Source: Streptomyces narbonensis (lineage in GTDB: Bacteria > Actinomycetota > Actinomycetes > Streptomycetales > Streptomycetaceae). From it: 64,000 nucleotides of DNA. Location of the stretch: positions 186,001 through 250,000 of the forward strand of contig NZ_BMSF01000011.1 of NCBI RefSeq assembly GCF_014649015.1, in the 5' to 3' direction. How positions within the stretch are numbered: position 1 is the stretch's first letter; every line of letters begins with the position of its first letter. Position numbers and translations under genes: made by a program. Shown piece by piece: positions 49,267 through 60,953 of this stretch. The notes under the pieces were generated by a model that saw only the letters and a program-made list of their open reading frames with translations, had not been told where the DNA came from and made no database searches.

Positions 49267-49929
49267 TCAGTGGGGAGGCGCCGGCTCGCCGGTGAGCGGT
49301 GCCGCCTCGGTCAAGGTGCCGTGTGCCAGGCCGAGTTCGCGTTCGGCCGTCGTGACGGCCATCCGCATCACGGCTGCCGGCCGGTCGCTCCGGTCGGTGT
49401 TGGCGTGGGCGCCCAGGCCGTCGAGGACCACGAGGATCTGGATGGCCGTCGCCCGCGGGTCGTCCGTGCGGAACTCGCCCCGCTCCACGCCCTCGCGGAT
49501 GAGCTCCGAGAGCCGGTCGTCGGAGGCGAGCTCCTGCACGGCGACTCGGTCGCGCAGGACGGGACGGTAGCGGCTGAGGTGCCGGGCGTTGATCCAGAGA
49601 CGGCTGATGTCGTCGTACGCCTCGCCGGCCGAGAGCGCGAAGTACCGCGCGAGGTACTGGGTGGGTGTGCCGTGCGGCCGGTCCGCGGGCAGCAGTGCGT
49701 CGAGCTCGCCGGTGGAGGCGACGCTGAAGGCCTCGGCCACCAGGTCCTCCGCGGAGGGGAAGTAGTGGCTGATCAGACCGGGCCGGACGGCGAGCTCCTC
49801 GGCGATCCGCCGCAGGGTGACGCACTCGAGTCCCTCGGTCAGGGCGACCCTGGCCGCGGTCTCCACGATCTCAGCCCGCCGGGCTTCCGGGGATTTCCGA
49901 ACTCGCTTGCGCTGGACGCTTGACGACAT
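49267..49929 (-). CDS. TetR-family transcriptional regulator
   Basis: 220 residues. N-terminal HTH (SPEARRAEIVETAARVALTEGLECVTLRRIAEELAVRPGLISHYFPSAEDLVAEAF, about residues 12-68) and a ligand domain (YLARYFALSAGEAYDDISRLW) resembling the BetI/TetR_C_6 group. ATG 49929 is chosen as the closest start to the HTH; the ribosome site is weak. Divergent from the NCS1 permease by 91 bp with a TATTG-N10-CAATA dyad, so it likely represses that permease and itself. Confidence 0.88.
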   Translation of the reverse strand: MSSSVQRKRVRKSPEARRAEIVETAARVALTEGLECVTLRRIAEELAVRPGLISHYFPSAEDLVAEAFSVASTGELDALLPADRPHGTPTQYLARYFALSAGEAYDDISRLWINARHLSRYRPVLRDRVAVQELASDDRLSELIREGVERGEFRTDDPRATAIQILVVLDGLGAHANTDRSDRPAAVMRMAVTTAERELGLAHGTLTEAAPLTGEPAPPH

Positions 49930-49940
49930 ACCCCGGATGC

Positions 49941-49960
49941 TATTGAGTGTGCGACCAATA
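49941..49960. promoter_or_regulatory. operator candidate between tetR-type gene and NCS1 permease
   Basis: TATTG (49941-49945) and CAATA (49956-49960) form an inverted repeat with a 10-nt spacer, 12 bp upstream of the TetR-type start and 61 bp before the permease. Confidence 0.5.
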
Positions 49961-50020
49961 AGCAACCAGGCAGGCCCCGAACGGTCACCTGGTGGGCATC
50001 ACCCGCATCCGGAGGGCCGC

Positions 50021-51478
50021 ATGGCTGCCACGATCCCCGACCCGATCCCGCGCTCCCGGGGGACCCGGGTCACCCCTCCGGCCGTCGCCGACAGGCCCGG
50101 CCGCATCGAGGCGCACGGCATCGACCACATCCCCGACGGCGAGCGCCACGGGCACCCCCGCGAGCTCTTCTCCGTGTGGGCCGCGGCCAACGTGAACTAC
50201 CTCAGCCTGGTCATCGGCGGCGCCCTCGTCCTCATGGGCCTGACGCTCTGGCAGGCCGTCGCCGTGATCGTCGTCGGCAACCTCTTCTGGCTGCTCACCG
50301 GCCTGCTCGCCACTTCGGGACCCGCCGCGGGCGCGCCCAGCGAGGTGATCACCCGGGCCGTCTACGGCGTCCTGGGCAACCGCGTGAACAACGCCGTCGG
50401 CGGCTGGCTCGTCTCCGTCTGCTACTTCGCGCTCAACCTCGCCGCCGCCGCGACCGCCGCCTTCGCCCTCGTCGAGAAGACCGGCATCACGGCGAACACC
50501 CCCGTCAAGGTGGCCGTGATCGTGGTCATCGCCGCGCTCACTCTGGCCATCAGCGTCTACGGGCACGCCCTGATCATCAAGCTGTACCTGCCGATCACCC
50601 TGGCCCTGGTCGCGGCCTTCGCCGTCGTCGCGCTCGCCGTCCTGCGCCACGCCGACTTCTCGTACGCCCCCGCCGAGCGGCTCAGCGGCGCCCCGCTCTG
50701 GACGCTCCTCGTCGCGGGCACGACGATGATCGCCTCCGGTCCGCTCTCCTACACCACGAGCGCCGACTTCTCCCGCTATCTGCCCCGCACGGCCTCGAAG
50801 AAGGCGATCGTCGCCTGGACGGCGCTCGGCGCCTTCCTGCCCAGCGTCGTCGTCTGTTCGCTGGGCGCGTTCGCCGCGACCGCCGTCGACATGAACGACC
50901 CGCAGAACGCGCTCCAGACGATCCTGCCCGGCTGGTTCACCCCCGTCTTCCTGCTCGCACTGGTCCTCGGCACGATCTCCATCAACGCCCTGACGGCCTA
51001 CAGCGCCGGCCTCGCCCTCCAGGCCGTGGGCCTCCGCATCCGCCGGACCGTCAGCGTCCTTTTCGACGGCGCCGTCGCCGTGGCCCTGACCCTCTACGGG
51101 CTGCTCGTCTCGAACTTCCTCGACACCGTCAGCAACGCCCTCCAGGTGATCGTGGTCCTGAGCGGCCCGCTGATGGCCGTCTACGCCACCGACATCGCGC
51201 TCCGCCGCTGCCGCTACGACGGCCCCGCGCTCTCGGACGAGACCCCCGGCGGCCCCTTCTGGTACAACCGCGGCGTCAATCTCGCGGGCGCCTTCGCTCT
51301 CGTGGCGGGAGTGACCTCGGCCGCCCTCTGCGTCAACACCCTCTACACGGGCCCGGTCGCCGGAGCCCTGGGCGGCCTGGACCTCTCCCTGCCCGTCGGC
51401 ATGACCGTCGCGGCGTGCCTCTACGCCCTCCTGATGCGGAACGACTCCGCCGTGCTCGCCGCCCGGGCCTCGGCGTGA
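50021..51478 (+). CDS. NCS1-family nucleobase/cytosine permease
   Basis: 485-residue, 12-helix proton- or sodium-coupled symporter. It opens with the NCS1 pattern GIDHIPDGERHGHPRELFSVWAAANVNYLSLVIGGALV and contains GTTMIASGPLSYTTSADFSRYLP, both CodB/PucI-like. Substrate could be cytosine, a purine, hydantoin or allantoin. GGAGGG lies 5 nt before the ATG 50021. Divergent from a TetR regulator; the amidohydrolase beyond that regulator might act on an imported compound. Confidence 0.9.
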   Translation: MAATIPDPIPRSRGTRVTPPAVADRPGRIEAHGIDHIPDGERHGHPRELFSVWAAANVNYLSLVIGGALVLMGLTLWQAVAVIVVGNLFWLLTGLLATSGPAAGAPSEVITRAVYGVLGNRVNNAVGGWLVSVCYFALNLAAAATAAFALVEKTGITANTPVKVAVIVVIAALTLAISVYGHALIIKLYLPITLALVAAFAVVALAVLRHADFSYAPAERLSGAPLWTLLVAGTTMIASGPLSYTTSADFSRYLPRTASKKAIVAWTALGAFLPSVVVCSLGAFAATAVDMNDPQNALQTILPGWFTPVFLLALVLGTISINALTAYSAGLALQAVGLRIRRTVSVLFDGAVAVALTLYGLLVSNFLDTVSNALQVIVVLSGPLMAVYATDIALRRCRYDGPALSDETPGGPFWYNRGVNLAGAFALVAGVTSAALCVNTLYTGPVAGALGGLDLSLPVGMTVAACLYALLMRNDSAVLAARASA

Positions 51479-51500
51479 CGGCCGTACGCTCCTCCGGATC

Positions 51501-52193
51501 TCAGCCCCGCGGAGCCATCCCCGCCGCCTCGACAAGCCCCCGCATCACGCGCAGGTCCTCGCCCATCTCCGGATGCCACTGCACGCCGAGGGCCCAGGCG
51601 GGGGCGGCCAGCTCCACCGCCTCCACCGTGCCGTCCTCGGCGTGGGCCGAGGCCGTGAGTCCCGCGCCCAGCCGGTCCACGGCCTGGTGGTGGTAGGTCG
51701 GCACCTCGGTCAGCTCGGGCACGAGGGAGGCGTAGCGCGTGCCCGGCACCGGCTTGACCGCGTGCCGGCCGATCACGCCGACCGCCTCCACGTGCCCGTC
51801 GAGGTGCTGGACCAGCGTCCCGCCGAGCGCCACGTTCAGCAGCTGCATCCCCCGGCAGATCCCGAGCAGCGGCGTGCCGGAGGCCAGGGCCGCGTCGATC
51901 AGGGCCAGCTCCCAGGAGTCCCGGGCGCGCGCCGGCGGGCCCGTACGGGGGTCGGGCTCGGCCCCGTACCGTACGGGCTCGACGTCCGCCCCGCCCGCGA
52001 CGACCAGCCCGTCGACCCGGGCCACGACCTCCGCCGCGGCGGCCGGCTCGTCCGGCGGCAGCATCACGGCGAGCCCCCCGCTCTCCCGGACGAGCCGCGG
52101 GTAGGGCGCGGGCAGCAGCGCGGCCTGCATGTCCCACACCCCCCAGCGGGCCTGGTCCAGGTAGGTGGTCACGCCGATGAGCGGCTTGGACAC
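51501..52193 (-). CDS. class I glutamine amidotransferase-like gamma-glutamyl hydrolase (PuuD type)
   Basis: 230-residue peptidase C26 enzyme. Nucleophile Cys113 in GICRGMQLLN; catalytic His/Glu in GVQWHPEMGED; oxyanion stretch VDGLVVAGGADVEP. PuuD cleaves gamma-glutamyl-GABA; in this cluster the likely role is hydrolysis of the gamma-glutamyl intermediate after oxidation of gamma-glutamylethanolamide. GTG 52193 follows AGGAAG. Downstream of the permease gene (46 bp) on the same strand, so co-transcribed. Confidence 0.88.
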   Translation of the reverse strand: MSKPLIGVTTYLDQARWGVWDMQAALLPAPYPRLVRESGGLAVMLPPDEPAAAAEVVARVDGLVVAGGADVEPVRYGAEPDPRTGPPARARDSWELALIDAALASGTPLLGICRGMQLLNVALGGTLVQHLDGHVEAVGVIGRHAVKPVPGTRYASLVPELTEVPTYHHQAVDRLGAGLTASAHAEDGTVEAVELAAPAWALGVQWHPEMGEDLRVMRGLVEAAGMAPRG

Positions 52194-52239
52194 GGGCTTC
52201 CTCCGAGGGCGGGTGGCGGTAAGGATGTCGGTCGGTGAC

Positions 52240-53694
<1,455 letters not shown>

Positions 53695-53785
53695 GGCAGC
53701 GTCAGCTCCCCGCAACGGGCCCAATGGATTGGAGCCATACCTTTGCGGTGGCCGACGGGGGAGCGCAACCCCCCTGCGTTACTTT

Positions 53786-53823
53786 CGGGTTACGTACCCG
53801 GCGACCGGGTTACGTACCCGGCG
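53786..53823. promoter_or_regulatory. 18-bp direct repeats upstream of permease (operator candidate)
   Basis: CGGGTTACGTACCCGGCG occurs at 53786-53803 and 53806-53823, a 20-bp period. Each copy is nearly palindromic (GGGT-TACGTA-CCC). Likely paired sites on one DNA face for the adjacent FadR/GntR regulator. Confidence 0.6.
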
Positions 53824-53832
53824 GCGCCCCTC

Positions 53833-54561
53833 TCATGTCAGGAACCCCCGCAGCAGCGCCGCCGTGCCCGCGCAGTGCTCCCGCATCACCTCGCGCGCCG
53901 CGTCCGCGTCCCCGTCGAGGACCGCCTCCACCAGCGCGGTGTGCTGGTGCTGGGAGTGCTCCAGATTGCGTACGAGCAGGGGGATGCAGTCCAGCAGGTC
54001 GTTCACCGTCGCCCGTACGGCGGCGTACTGGGCGGTCAGCGTCGGCGAGCCGGAGAGCTCGGCGAGCGTGAGGTGGAGCAGGGTGTCCTGGCGGCGGTAT
54101 TCGGCCAGCGGGGCGTCATGGGTCGCCGCCACGGCGGCCCGCAGCCGCGCGGCGCCCGCCGCGTCGAGCCCGTGGGCCGCGCAGAGCCCGGCGGCCCCCA
54201 CCTCCAGGACCTCCCGGAAGCGCAAGGTGTCCTCCATGTCGACCGAGGCGATCCGGCGGCGCAGCTCGTCCTCGTCGGCGGTCTGGACGCGGGGCAGCAC
54301 GAACGTCCCGCCGTACCGGCCGCGCCGGCTTTCCACGAGCCCCTGCTCCTGGAGGACCTTGAGGACCTCGCGCAGGGTCACCCGGCTGATCCCCATCCGG
54401 TCGGCCAGCTCCCGCTCGGCGGGCAGCCGCTCCCCGTCGGGCACCAGGCCGAGCCGCACCACCTGGAGGATCTGCTGCAGCGCCTCCTCGAAGCCGTTGC
54501 CCGCCCGCACCGGCCGGAGCACGGGCGTCAGCCGGTCCGCCGGTTCACTCGTACTGGCCAC
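53833..54561 (-). CDS. FadR/GntR-family transcriptional regulator
   Basis: 242 residues from a GTG start. Winged helix (EEALQQILQVVRLGLVPDGERLPAERELADRMGISRVTLREVLKVLQEQGLVESRRGRYGGTFV, about residues 25-90), then an all-helical FCD ligand domain with candidate metal ligands (RFREVLEVGAAGLCAAHG, HLTLAELSGSP, HQHTALVEAVLDGD). Lies between the permease (139 bp away, same strand) and the divergent glnA4-like gene, so it probably controls both arms of the cluster. Confidence 0.92.
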   Translation of the reverse strand: MASTSEPADRLTPVLRPVRAGNGFEEALQQILQVVRLGLVPDGERLPAERELADRMGISRVTLREVLKVLQEQGLVESRRGRYGGTFVLPRVQTADEDELRRRIASVDMEDTLRFREVLEVGAAGLCAAHGLDAAGAARLRAAVAATHDAPLAEYRRQDTLLHLTLAELSGSPTLTAQYAAVRATVNDLLDCIPLLVRNLEHSQHQHTALVEAVLDGDADAAREVMREHCAGTAALLRGFLT

Positions 54562-54652
54562 GTTCCTCGTTTCCCTTTCTCAAGGACCTTCCCAAGCAAT
54601 GGTCTTCCGCAATACCTTATGGCTCCCGGCAGGCCGAAGGAGGAGCAATCCC

Positions 54653-56017
54653 GTGGCAGACCGCACACCCCCGCTCACCGTCGAGGAGCTGCGCTCCCTC
54701 GTCGGGAGCGGCGAGATCGACACCGTCGTCCTGGCCTTCCCCGACATGCAGGGACGGCTCCAGGGCAAGCGGTTCGCCGCGCAGTTCTTCCTGGACGACG
54801 TCCTCGGTCACGGCACCGAGGGCTGCAACTATCTTCTGGCCGTCGACACCGAGATGAACACCGTCGACGGCTACGAGATGTCCTCCTGGGACCGCGGCTA
54901 CGGCGACTTCGCGATGCACCCTGACCTCACCACCCTCCGTCGCCTCCCCTGGAACGAGGCCACCGCCATGGTGACGGCCGACCTCGCCTGGGCCGACGGC
55001 ACCCCCGTCGTCGCGGCCCCCCGCCAGATCCTCCGCCGCCAGCTTGAGCGCCTCGCCGAACACGGCTTCACCGCCCACGTCGGCACCGAGCTGGAGTTCA
55101 TCGTCTTCAAGGACAGCTACGAGCAGGCCTGGGACGCGAACTACCGCGGCCTCACCCCCGTCAACCAGTACAACATCGACTACTCCGTCCTCGGCACCGG
55201 TCGCATCGAACCCCTCCTGCGCCGCATCCGCAACGAGATGACCGGCGCCGGACTCACCGTCGAGTCCGCCAAGGGCGAGTGCAACCCGGGCCAGCACGAG
55301 ATCGCCTTCAAGTACGACGAGGCCCTCGTCACCTGCGACCGGCACGCCGTCTACAAGACGGGCGCCAAGGAGATCGCCGCCCAGGAGGGCTACTCCCTCA
55401 CCTTCATGGCGAAGTACAACGAGCGCGAGGGCAACTCCTGCCACATCCACCTCTCCCTCCAGAACGCCGACGGGGAGAACGTGATGGCAGGAGACGACGA
55501 GCACCACATGTCCGAGACCATGCGGCACTTCCTCGCCGGACAGCTCGCCGCACTCCGCGACTTCTCCCTCCTCTACGCCCCCAACATCAACTCCTACAAG
55601 CGGTTCCAGCCCGGCTCCTTCGCACCCACCGCCGTCGCCTGGGGTCACGACAACCGCACCTGCTCGCTCCGGGTCGTCGGCCACGGCCGCTCCACCCGCT
55701 TCGAGAACCGCCTCCCCGGCGGTGACGTCAACCCCTACCTCGCCGTCGCGGGCCTGGTCGCCGCCGGCCTGTACGGGATCGAGCAGCGCCTGGAGCTGCC
55801 GCCGCCCTGCACCGGGAACGCCTACACCGCCGAGTACGCGCACGTCCCCACCACCCTGCGCGAGGCCGCCGAGCTCTGGGAGACCAGCGAGATCGCCAAG
55901 GCCGCCTTCGGCGCCGAGGTCGTCGCCCACTACCGCAACATGGCCCGCGTCGAGCTCGACGCCTTCGACGCCGCGGTGACCGACTGGGAGCTGCGCCGCT
56001 CCTTCGAACGCCTCTGA
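54653..56017 (+). CDS. glnA4: glutamine synthetase-like ligase GlnA4 (gamma-glutamylethanolamide synthetase)
   Basis: 454 residues, type-I-like glutamine synthetase fold: N-terminal beta-grasp (TVVLAFPDMQGRLQGKRF), metal-site Glu in HVGTELEFIVF, CNPGQHEIAFKYDEAL, the ATP-site NSCHIHLSLQ, INSYKRFQPGSFAP, and RVVGHGRSTRFENRLPGGDVNPYLA. The adenylylation loop is not conserved. In S. coelicolor the gene in this context (GlnA4) makes gamma-glutamylethanolamide rather than glutamine; I transfer that on synteny and neighbours. GTG 54653 follows AAGGAGGAG. A polyamine substrate is the main alternative. Confidence 0.85.
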   Translation: MADRTPPLTVEELRSLVGSGEIDTVVLAFPDMQGRLQGKRFAAQFFLDDVLGHGTEGCNYLLAVDTEMNTVDGYEMSSWDRGYGDFAMHPDLTTLRRLPWNEATAMVTADLAWADGTPVVAAPRQILRRQLERLAEHGFTAHVGTELEFIVFKDSYEQAWDANYRGLTPVNQYNIDYSVLGTGRIEPLLRRIRNEMTGAGLTVESAKGECNPGQHEIAFKYDEALVTCDRHAVYKTGAKEIAAQEGYSLTFMAKYNEREGNSCHIHLSLQNADGENVMAGDDEHHMSETMRHFLAGQLAALRDFSLLYAPNINSYKRFQPGSFAPTAVAWGHDNRTCSLRVVGHGRSTRFENRLPGGDVNPYLAVAGLVAAGLYGIEQRLELPPPCTGNAYTAEYAHVPTTLREAAELWETSEIAKAAFGAEVVAHYRNMARVELDAFDAAVTDWELRRSFERL

Positions 56018-56033
56018 GTCAGCGAGCGGAGGA

Positions 56034-56107
56034 GCGATCCGTGAGCAGAGAAGCGATCGGTGAAGTGACCGAAGAAGCGATCAGTGAGTAGTGAAGTGAG
56101 CAGAGAA
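56034..56107 (+). repeat. short direct repeats at the start of the aldehyde dehydrogenase gene
   Basis: GCGATCNGTGA occurs at 56034-56044, 56053-56063 and 56077-56087, and GTGAGCAGAGAA at 56041-56052 and 56096-56107. The first GTG opens a 16-codon frame (VSREAIGEVTEEAISE) that stops just before the real gene; it mimics the gene's own VSRE start. Confidence 0.75.
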
Positions 56108-57472
56108 AGGAACGAGTTGCTCCAGGTACTGAACCCGGCGACGGAGGAGCTGGTCGCCACCGTCCCCGCCGCCACCCCGGCCGACGTCGATGCCGCCGTC
56201 GCCCGCGCCGCCGCCGCCCAGCGCGGCTGGGCCGCCGCCGCGCCCGCCGACCGGGCCCGGCTGCTCCGCCGCTTCGCCGCCGTCGTCGACGAGCACGTCG
56301 AGGAGCTCGCCCACCAGGAGGTCGCCGAGGCCGGGCACACCATCGGCAACGCCCGCTGGGAGGCCGGCAACGTCCGTGACCTGCTCGACTTCGCCGCCGG
56401 GGGAGTCGAGCGCCTCAACGGCCGCCAGATCCCGGTGGCCGGCGGCCTCGACGTCACGATCCTCGAACCCCTCGGGGTCGTCGGCGTCATCGCGCCCTGG
56501 AACTTCCCCATGCCGATCGCCGCCTGGGCCACCGCACCCGCCCTCGCCGCCGGCAACGCGGTGATCCTCAAGCCCGCCGAGACCACCCCCCTCACCGCGC
56601 TCCGCCTCGCCGAGCTCGCCCTGGAGGCGGGCCTGCCCGAAGGCCTCTTCCAGGTCCTCCCCGGCACGGGACCGGTCGCGGGCAACGCCCTCGTCGAGCA
56701 CCCCGGCATCGCGAAGATCGTCTTCACCGGCTCCACCAGGGTCGGCAAATCGATCATGGCCAAGTGCGCCGGCCAGGTGAAGCGGCTCACCCTCGAACTC
56801 GGCGGCAAGAGCCCCAACATCGTCTTCGCCGACGCGGACATCGAGGCGGCCGCCGCGGCGGCGCCGATGGCCTTCCTCGACAACAGCGGCCAGGACTGCT
56901 GCGCCCGCACCCGCATCCTCGTGCAGCGGAGCGCGTACGACCGCTTCCTGGAGCTCCTCACCCCGGCGATCGAGGAGATCGTCGTCGGCGACCCGCTCGA
57001 CGAGCGCACCCAGATGGGCCCGCTCATCTCCCGCGCCCAGCTCGACCGCGTCCGCTCCTACGTCACCGAGGACCTCCAGGGGATCCGCGGCAAGGCCCCC
57101 GAAGGCCCCGGTTTCTGGTTCCCCCCGACCGTCCTCACCGACGTGCCCGAGGACGCCCCCTGCGCCGTCGAGGAGATCTTCGGCCCGGTCGCCGTCGTCC
57201 TGCCCTTCGACGACGAGGCCGACGCGATCCGGCTCGCCAACGCCACCGAGTACGGCCTCTCCGGCTCGATCTGGACCCGCGACGTCGGCCGCGCCCTGCG
57301 CGCCTCCCGCGCCGTCCGGGCCGGCAACCTCTCCGTCAACTCCCACTCCAGCGTCCGCTACTGGACCCCGTTCGGCGGCTACCGGCAGTCCGGCCTCGGC
57401 CGCGAACTGGGCCCCGACGCCCTGACCGCCTTCACCGAAACCAAGAACGTCTTCATCAGCACGGAGGCCTGA
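56084..57472 (+). CDS. NAD(P)-dependent aldehyde dehydrogenase
   Basis: 462-residue ALDH-superfamily enzyme. Cofactor/active-site stretches PWNFPMPIAAWATAPALAAGNAVILKPAE, FTGSTRVGKSIM, LELGGKSPNIVFADAD (general base Glu) and FLDNSGQDCCARTRI (catalytic Cys in GQDC), then EEIFGPVAVV. Probably oxidises the aldehyde derived from gamma-glutamylethanolamide. The start is uncertain: GTG 56084, GTG 56096 and TTG 56117 are in frame, and the best ribosome site (AAAGGA) serves the TTG; the longest is given. Follows glnA4 by 66 bp of repetitive sequence. Confidence 0.92.
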   Translation: MSSEVSRERNELLQVLNPATEELVATVPAATPADVDAAVARAAAAQRGWAAAAPADRARLLRRFAAVVDEHVEELAHQEVAEAGHTIGNARWEAGNVRDLLDFAAGGVERLNGRQIPVAGGLDVTILEPLGVVGVIAPWNFPMPIAAWATAPALAAGNAVILKPAETTPLTALRLAELALEAGLPEGLFQVLPGTGPVAGNALVEHPGIAKIVFTGSTRVGKSIMAKCAGQVKRLTLELGGKSPNIVFADADIEAAAAAAPMAFLDNSGQDCCARTRILVQRSAYDRFLELLTPAIEEIVVGDPLDERTQMGPLISRAQLDRVRSYVTEDLQGIRGKAPEGPGFWFPPTVLTDVPEDAPCAVEEIFGPVAVVLPFDDEADAIRLANATEYGLSGSIWTRDVGRALRASRAVRAGNLSVNSHSSVRYWTPFGGYRQSGLGRELGPDALTAFTETKNVFISTEA

Positions 57473-57478
57473 GCACCC

Positions 57479-58267
57479 ATGACCAGCCAAGACGAGATCA
57501 TCTGCCGCCGCCTGGTCGGCCGTACCGCCGTCATCACCGGAGCCGGCAGCGGCATCGGACTCGCCACCGCCCGGCGCCTCGCCTCCGAGGGCGCCAACGT
57601 CGTCTGCGGAGACATCGACGAGGTGGCCGGCAAGGCCGCCGCCGAGGCCGTCGGCGGCACCTTCGTGAAGGTCGACGTCACCGACCCGGAGGAGGTCGAG
57701 GCGCTGTTCCGCACCGCCTTCGAGACCTACGGCTCCGTCGACATCGCCTTCAACAACGCCGGCATCTCCCCGCCCGACGACGACTCCATCCTGGACACCG
57801 GCCTGGAGGCCTGGAAGCGCGTCCAGGACGTCAACCTCACCTCCGTCTTCCTGTGCTGCAAGGCCGCCCTCCCCTACATGCGCCGCCAGGGCCGGGGCTC
57901 CATCATCAACACCGCCTCCTTCGTCGCGATCATGGGCGCGGCCACCAGCCAGATCTCGTACACGGCCTCCAAGGGCGGCGTCCTCGCCATGTCCCGCGAA
58001 CTGGGTGTCCAGTTCGCCCGCGAGGGCATCCGCGTCAACGCCCTCTGCCCGGGGCCGGTCAACACCCCGCTCCTCCAGGAGCTGTTCGCCAAGGACCCGG
58101 AGCGGGCCGCGCGCCGCCTCGTGCACATCCCGGTCGGCCGCTTCGCCGAGGCCGAGGAGATCGCCGCCGCCGTGGCGTTCCTCGCCAGCGACGACTCCTC
58201 CTTCGTCAACGCCAGCGACTTCCTCGTCGACGGCGGAATCTCGGGCGCGTACGTGACCCCGCTCTAA
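57479..58267 (+). CDS. short-chain dehydrogenase/reductase
   Basis: 262-residue classical SDR. Cofactor motif TGAGSGIG (about residues 20-27), Asp in GDIDEV favouring NAD, NNAG, and catalytic Ser...YTASK. Ends in the usual SDFLVDGGISGAYVTPL. Six bases behind the aldehyde dehydrogenase, so one transcript with glnA4. In this setting it may oxidise the alcohol of gamma-glutamylethanolamide to the aldehyde; that role is inferred. Confidence 0.9.
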   Translation: MTSQDEIICRRLVGRTAVITGAGSGIGLATARRLASEGANVVCGDIDEVAGKAAAEAVGGTFVKVDVTDPEEVEALFRTAFETYGSVDIAFNNAGISPPDDDSILDTGLEAWKRVQDVNLTSVFLCCKAALPYMRRQGRGSIINTASFVAIMGAATSQISYTASKGGVLAMSRELGVQFAREGIRVNALCPGPVNTPLLQELFAKDPERAARRLVHIPVGRFAEAEEIAAAVAFLASDDSSFVNASDFLVDGGISGAYVTPL

Positions 58268-58293
58268 CCGTTCACCCCCAGTCCCCCCACCCG

Positions 58294-58323
58294 ACAGCCG
58301 GGCGTCGCGAGGCGCCCGGCTGT
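58294..58323. terminator. hairpin terminator after SDR gene
   Basis: Perfect 11-bp stem ACAGCCGGGCG (58294-58304) with CGCCCGGCTGT (58313-58323), 27 bp past the stop and 26 bp before the next start. Confidence 0.8.
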
Positions 58324-58348
58324 TCCGCGTACAGACAGGAGAGTGATC

Positions 58349-59608
<1,260 letters not shown>

Positions 59609-59627
59609 GCCGTCCCCCGCGGCCTCC

Positions 59628-60830
59628 TCAGAGGAAGGTCCGGCCTTCCCCCCGGTACGTCGGCACGGTGGCCGTGACCCGGTCGCCCTCGACCAGCCGG
59701 AGCCGATCGAACCGCTCGCAGAGCTCGCCGGCCTTCGCGTGCCGGAACCACACCTTGTCGCCGATCCGCAGGTCGTCGGCCGGCGAGCCGAGCAGCGGGG
59801 TCTGGACCTCGCCCGGACCCTCCTGCGGGTCGTAGCGGAGCCCCTCCGGCAGATACGGCACGGGCAGCCGGTCCGGGCCCGCCACCCCGGACGCGGGATA
59901 GCCGCCGCCGAGCACGGTCACCACGCCCACACCGGGGCGGCGGACGACGGGCTGCGCGAAGAGCGCGGCCGGGCGTCCGTCGAAGGACGTGTAGTTGTCG
60001 AAGAGGCGCGGCACGAAGAGCCCCGAACCGGCGGCGATCTCCGTCACCGCGTCCTCGGCGGCCGTGTGCTGCACACTGCCGGTGCCGCCGCCGTTCACGA
60101 ACTCCAGGTCCGGGGCGACCGCGCGGACGGCCCGGACGACGGCCGCGCGGCGCTCCGCCAGCTCCCGGCGGGCGGCGGACTGCATCAGCCGGATCGCCCG
60201 CGAGCGCAGCGGCCGGCCGGCGACCGAGTCGCCGACACCGGCGACGTGCCCCTCGTACGCCATGATCCCGACCAGCCGGAAGCCCGGACGCCGCACCACG
60301 GAACGGGCCACCTCGGCCAGGTCGGCGGGGGTGCGCAGCGGCGAGCGCCGGGCCCCGATCCGGACCCGTCCGCCGAGGAGGTGGAGCGCGGTGTCCAGCT
60401 CCAGACAGACCCGGATCTCCTCCGCCCCGCCCGTTCGGGAGGCGTCGATCAGGTCGAGCTGGGCCACGTCGTCGACCATCACCGACACGGCGGCGGCGAG
60501 CTTGGGGTCCCGCGCGAGCTCGGCGAAGCCGGCGCGGTCCGCCGACGGATAGGCGAGCAGCACGTCGTCGAACCCGGCACGCGCCAGCCACAGCGACTCG
60601 TCGAGCGTGAACGACATGATCCCGGCGAACCCCTCCCGCGCGAGCACCCGCTCAAGGAGCGCGCGGCAGCGCACGGACTTGCTCGCGACGCGGATCGGCT
60701 TGCCGGCGGCCCGGCGGACGAGGTCCGCCGCGTTGTCGTCGAAGGCCTCCAGATCGACGATCGCCACGGGCGCGTCGAGGTCGGCGGTGGCACGGTCATA
60801 ACGGGCCCGGTCGGCGGCTCGGGGAGTCAT
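59628..60830 (-). CDS. PLP-dependent amino acid deaminase/aldolase (alanine-racemase N-terminal fold, DSD1-like)
   Basis: 400 residues. N-terminal fold-type III barrel with the PLP lysine Lys51 in PIRVASKSVRC; VCLELDTALHLLGGRVRIGARRSPL and EFVNGGGTGSVQHTAAED are typical of D-threonine aldolase/D-serine dehydratase-like proteins. C-terminal domain with GDKVWFRHAKAGELCERFD, likely the metal site. Acts on a D-amino acid or a beta-hydroxy amino acid. ATG 60830 has no good ribosome site; the longer frame to 61127 runs into the neighbour. Converges on the secreted HAD gene (19 bp). Confidence 0.88.
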   Translation of the reverse strand: MTPRAADRARYDRATADLDAPVAIVDLEAFDDNAADLVRRAAGKPIRVASKSVRCRALLERVLAREGFAGIMSFTLDESLWLARAGFDDVLLAYPSADRAGFAELARDPKLAAAVSVMVDDVAQLDLIDASRTGGAEEIRVCLELDTALHLLGGRVRIGARRSPLRTPADLAEVARSVVRRPGFRLVGIMAYEGHVAGVGDSVAGRPLRSRAIRLMQSAARRELAERRAAVVRAVRAVAPDLEFVNGGGTGSVQHTAAEDAVTEIAAGSGLFVPRLFDNYTSFDGRPAALFAQPVVRRPGVGVVTVLGGGYPASGVAGPDRLPVPYLPEGLRYDPQEGPGEVQTPLLGSPADDLRIGDKVWFRHAKAGELCERFDRLRLVEGDRVTATVPTYRGEGRTFL

Positions 60831-60953
60831 GGCCCGAGCTTGCCAGACAGCTATACGGGTGGGTAGCCCCCGACCGCGGTCCGCCCGGGTCCTCTCCACC
60901 CGGGAACAGCCCGTAGAGTGACGGGCATTGTCGACACGAGCCGGGGGACGGGG

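Noticed and set aside
56041..56091. Independent small gene encoding a 16-residue peptide
   Set aside because: It is explained by the local duplication of the aldehyde dehydrogenase start. I report it as an upstream frame within the repeat, not as a gene.
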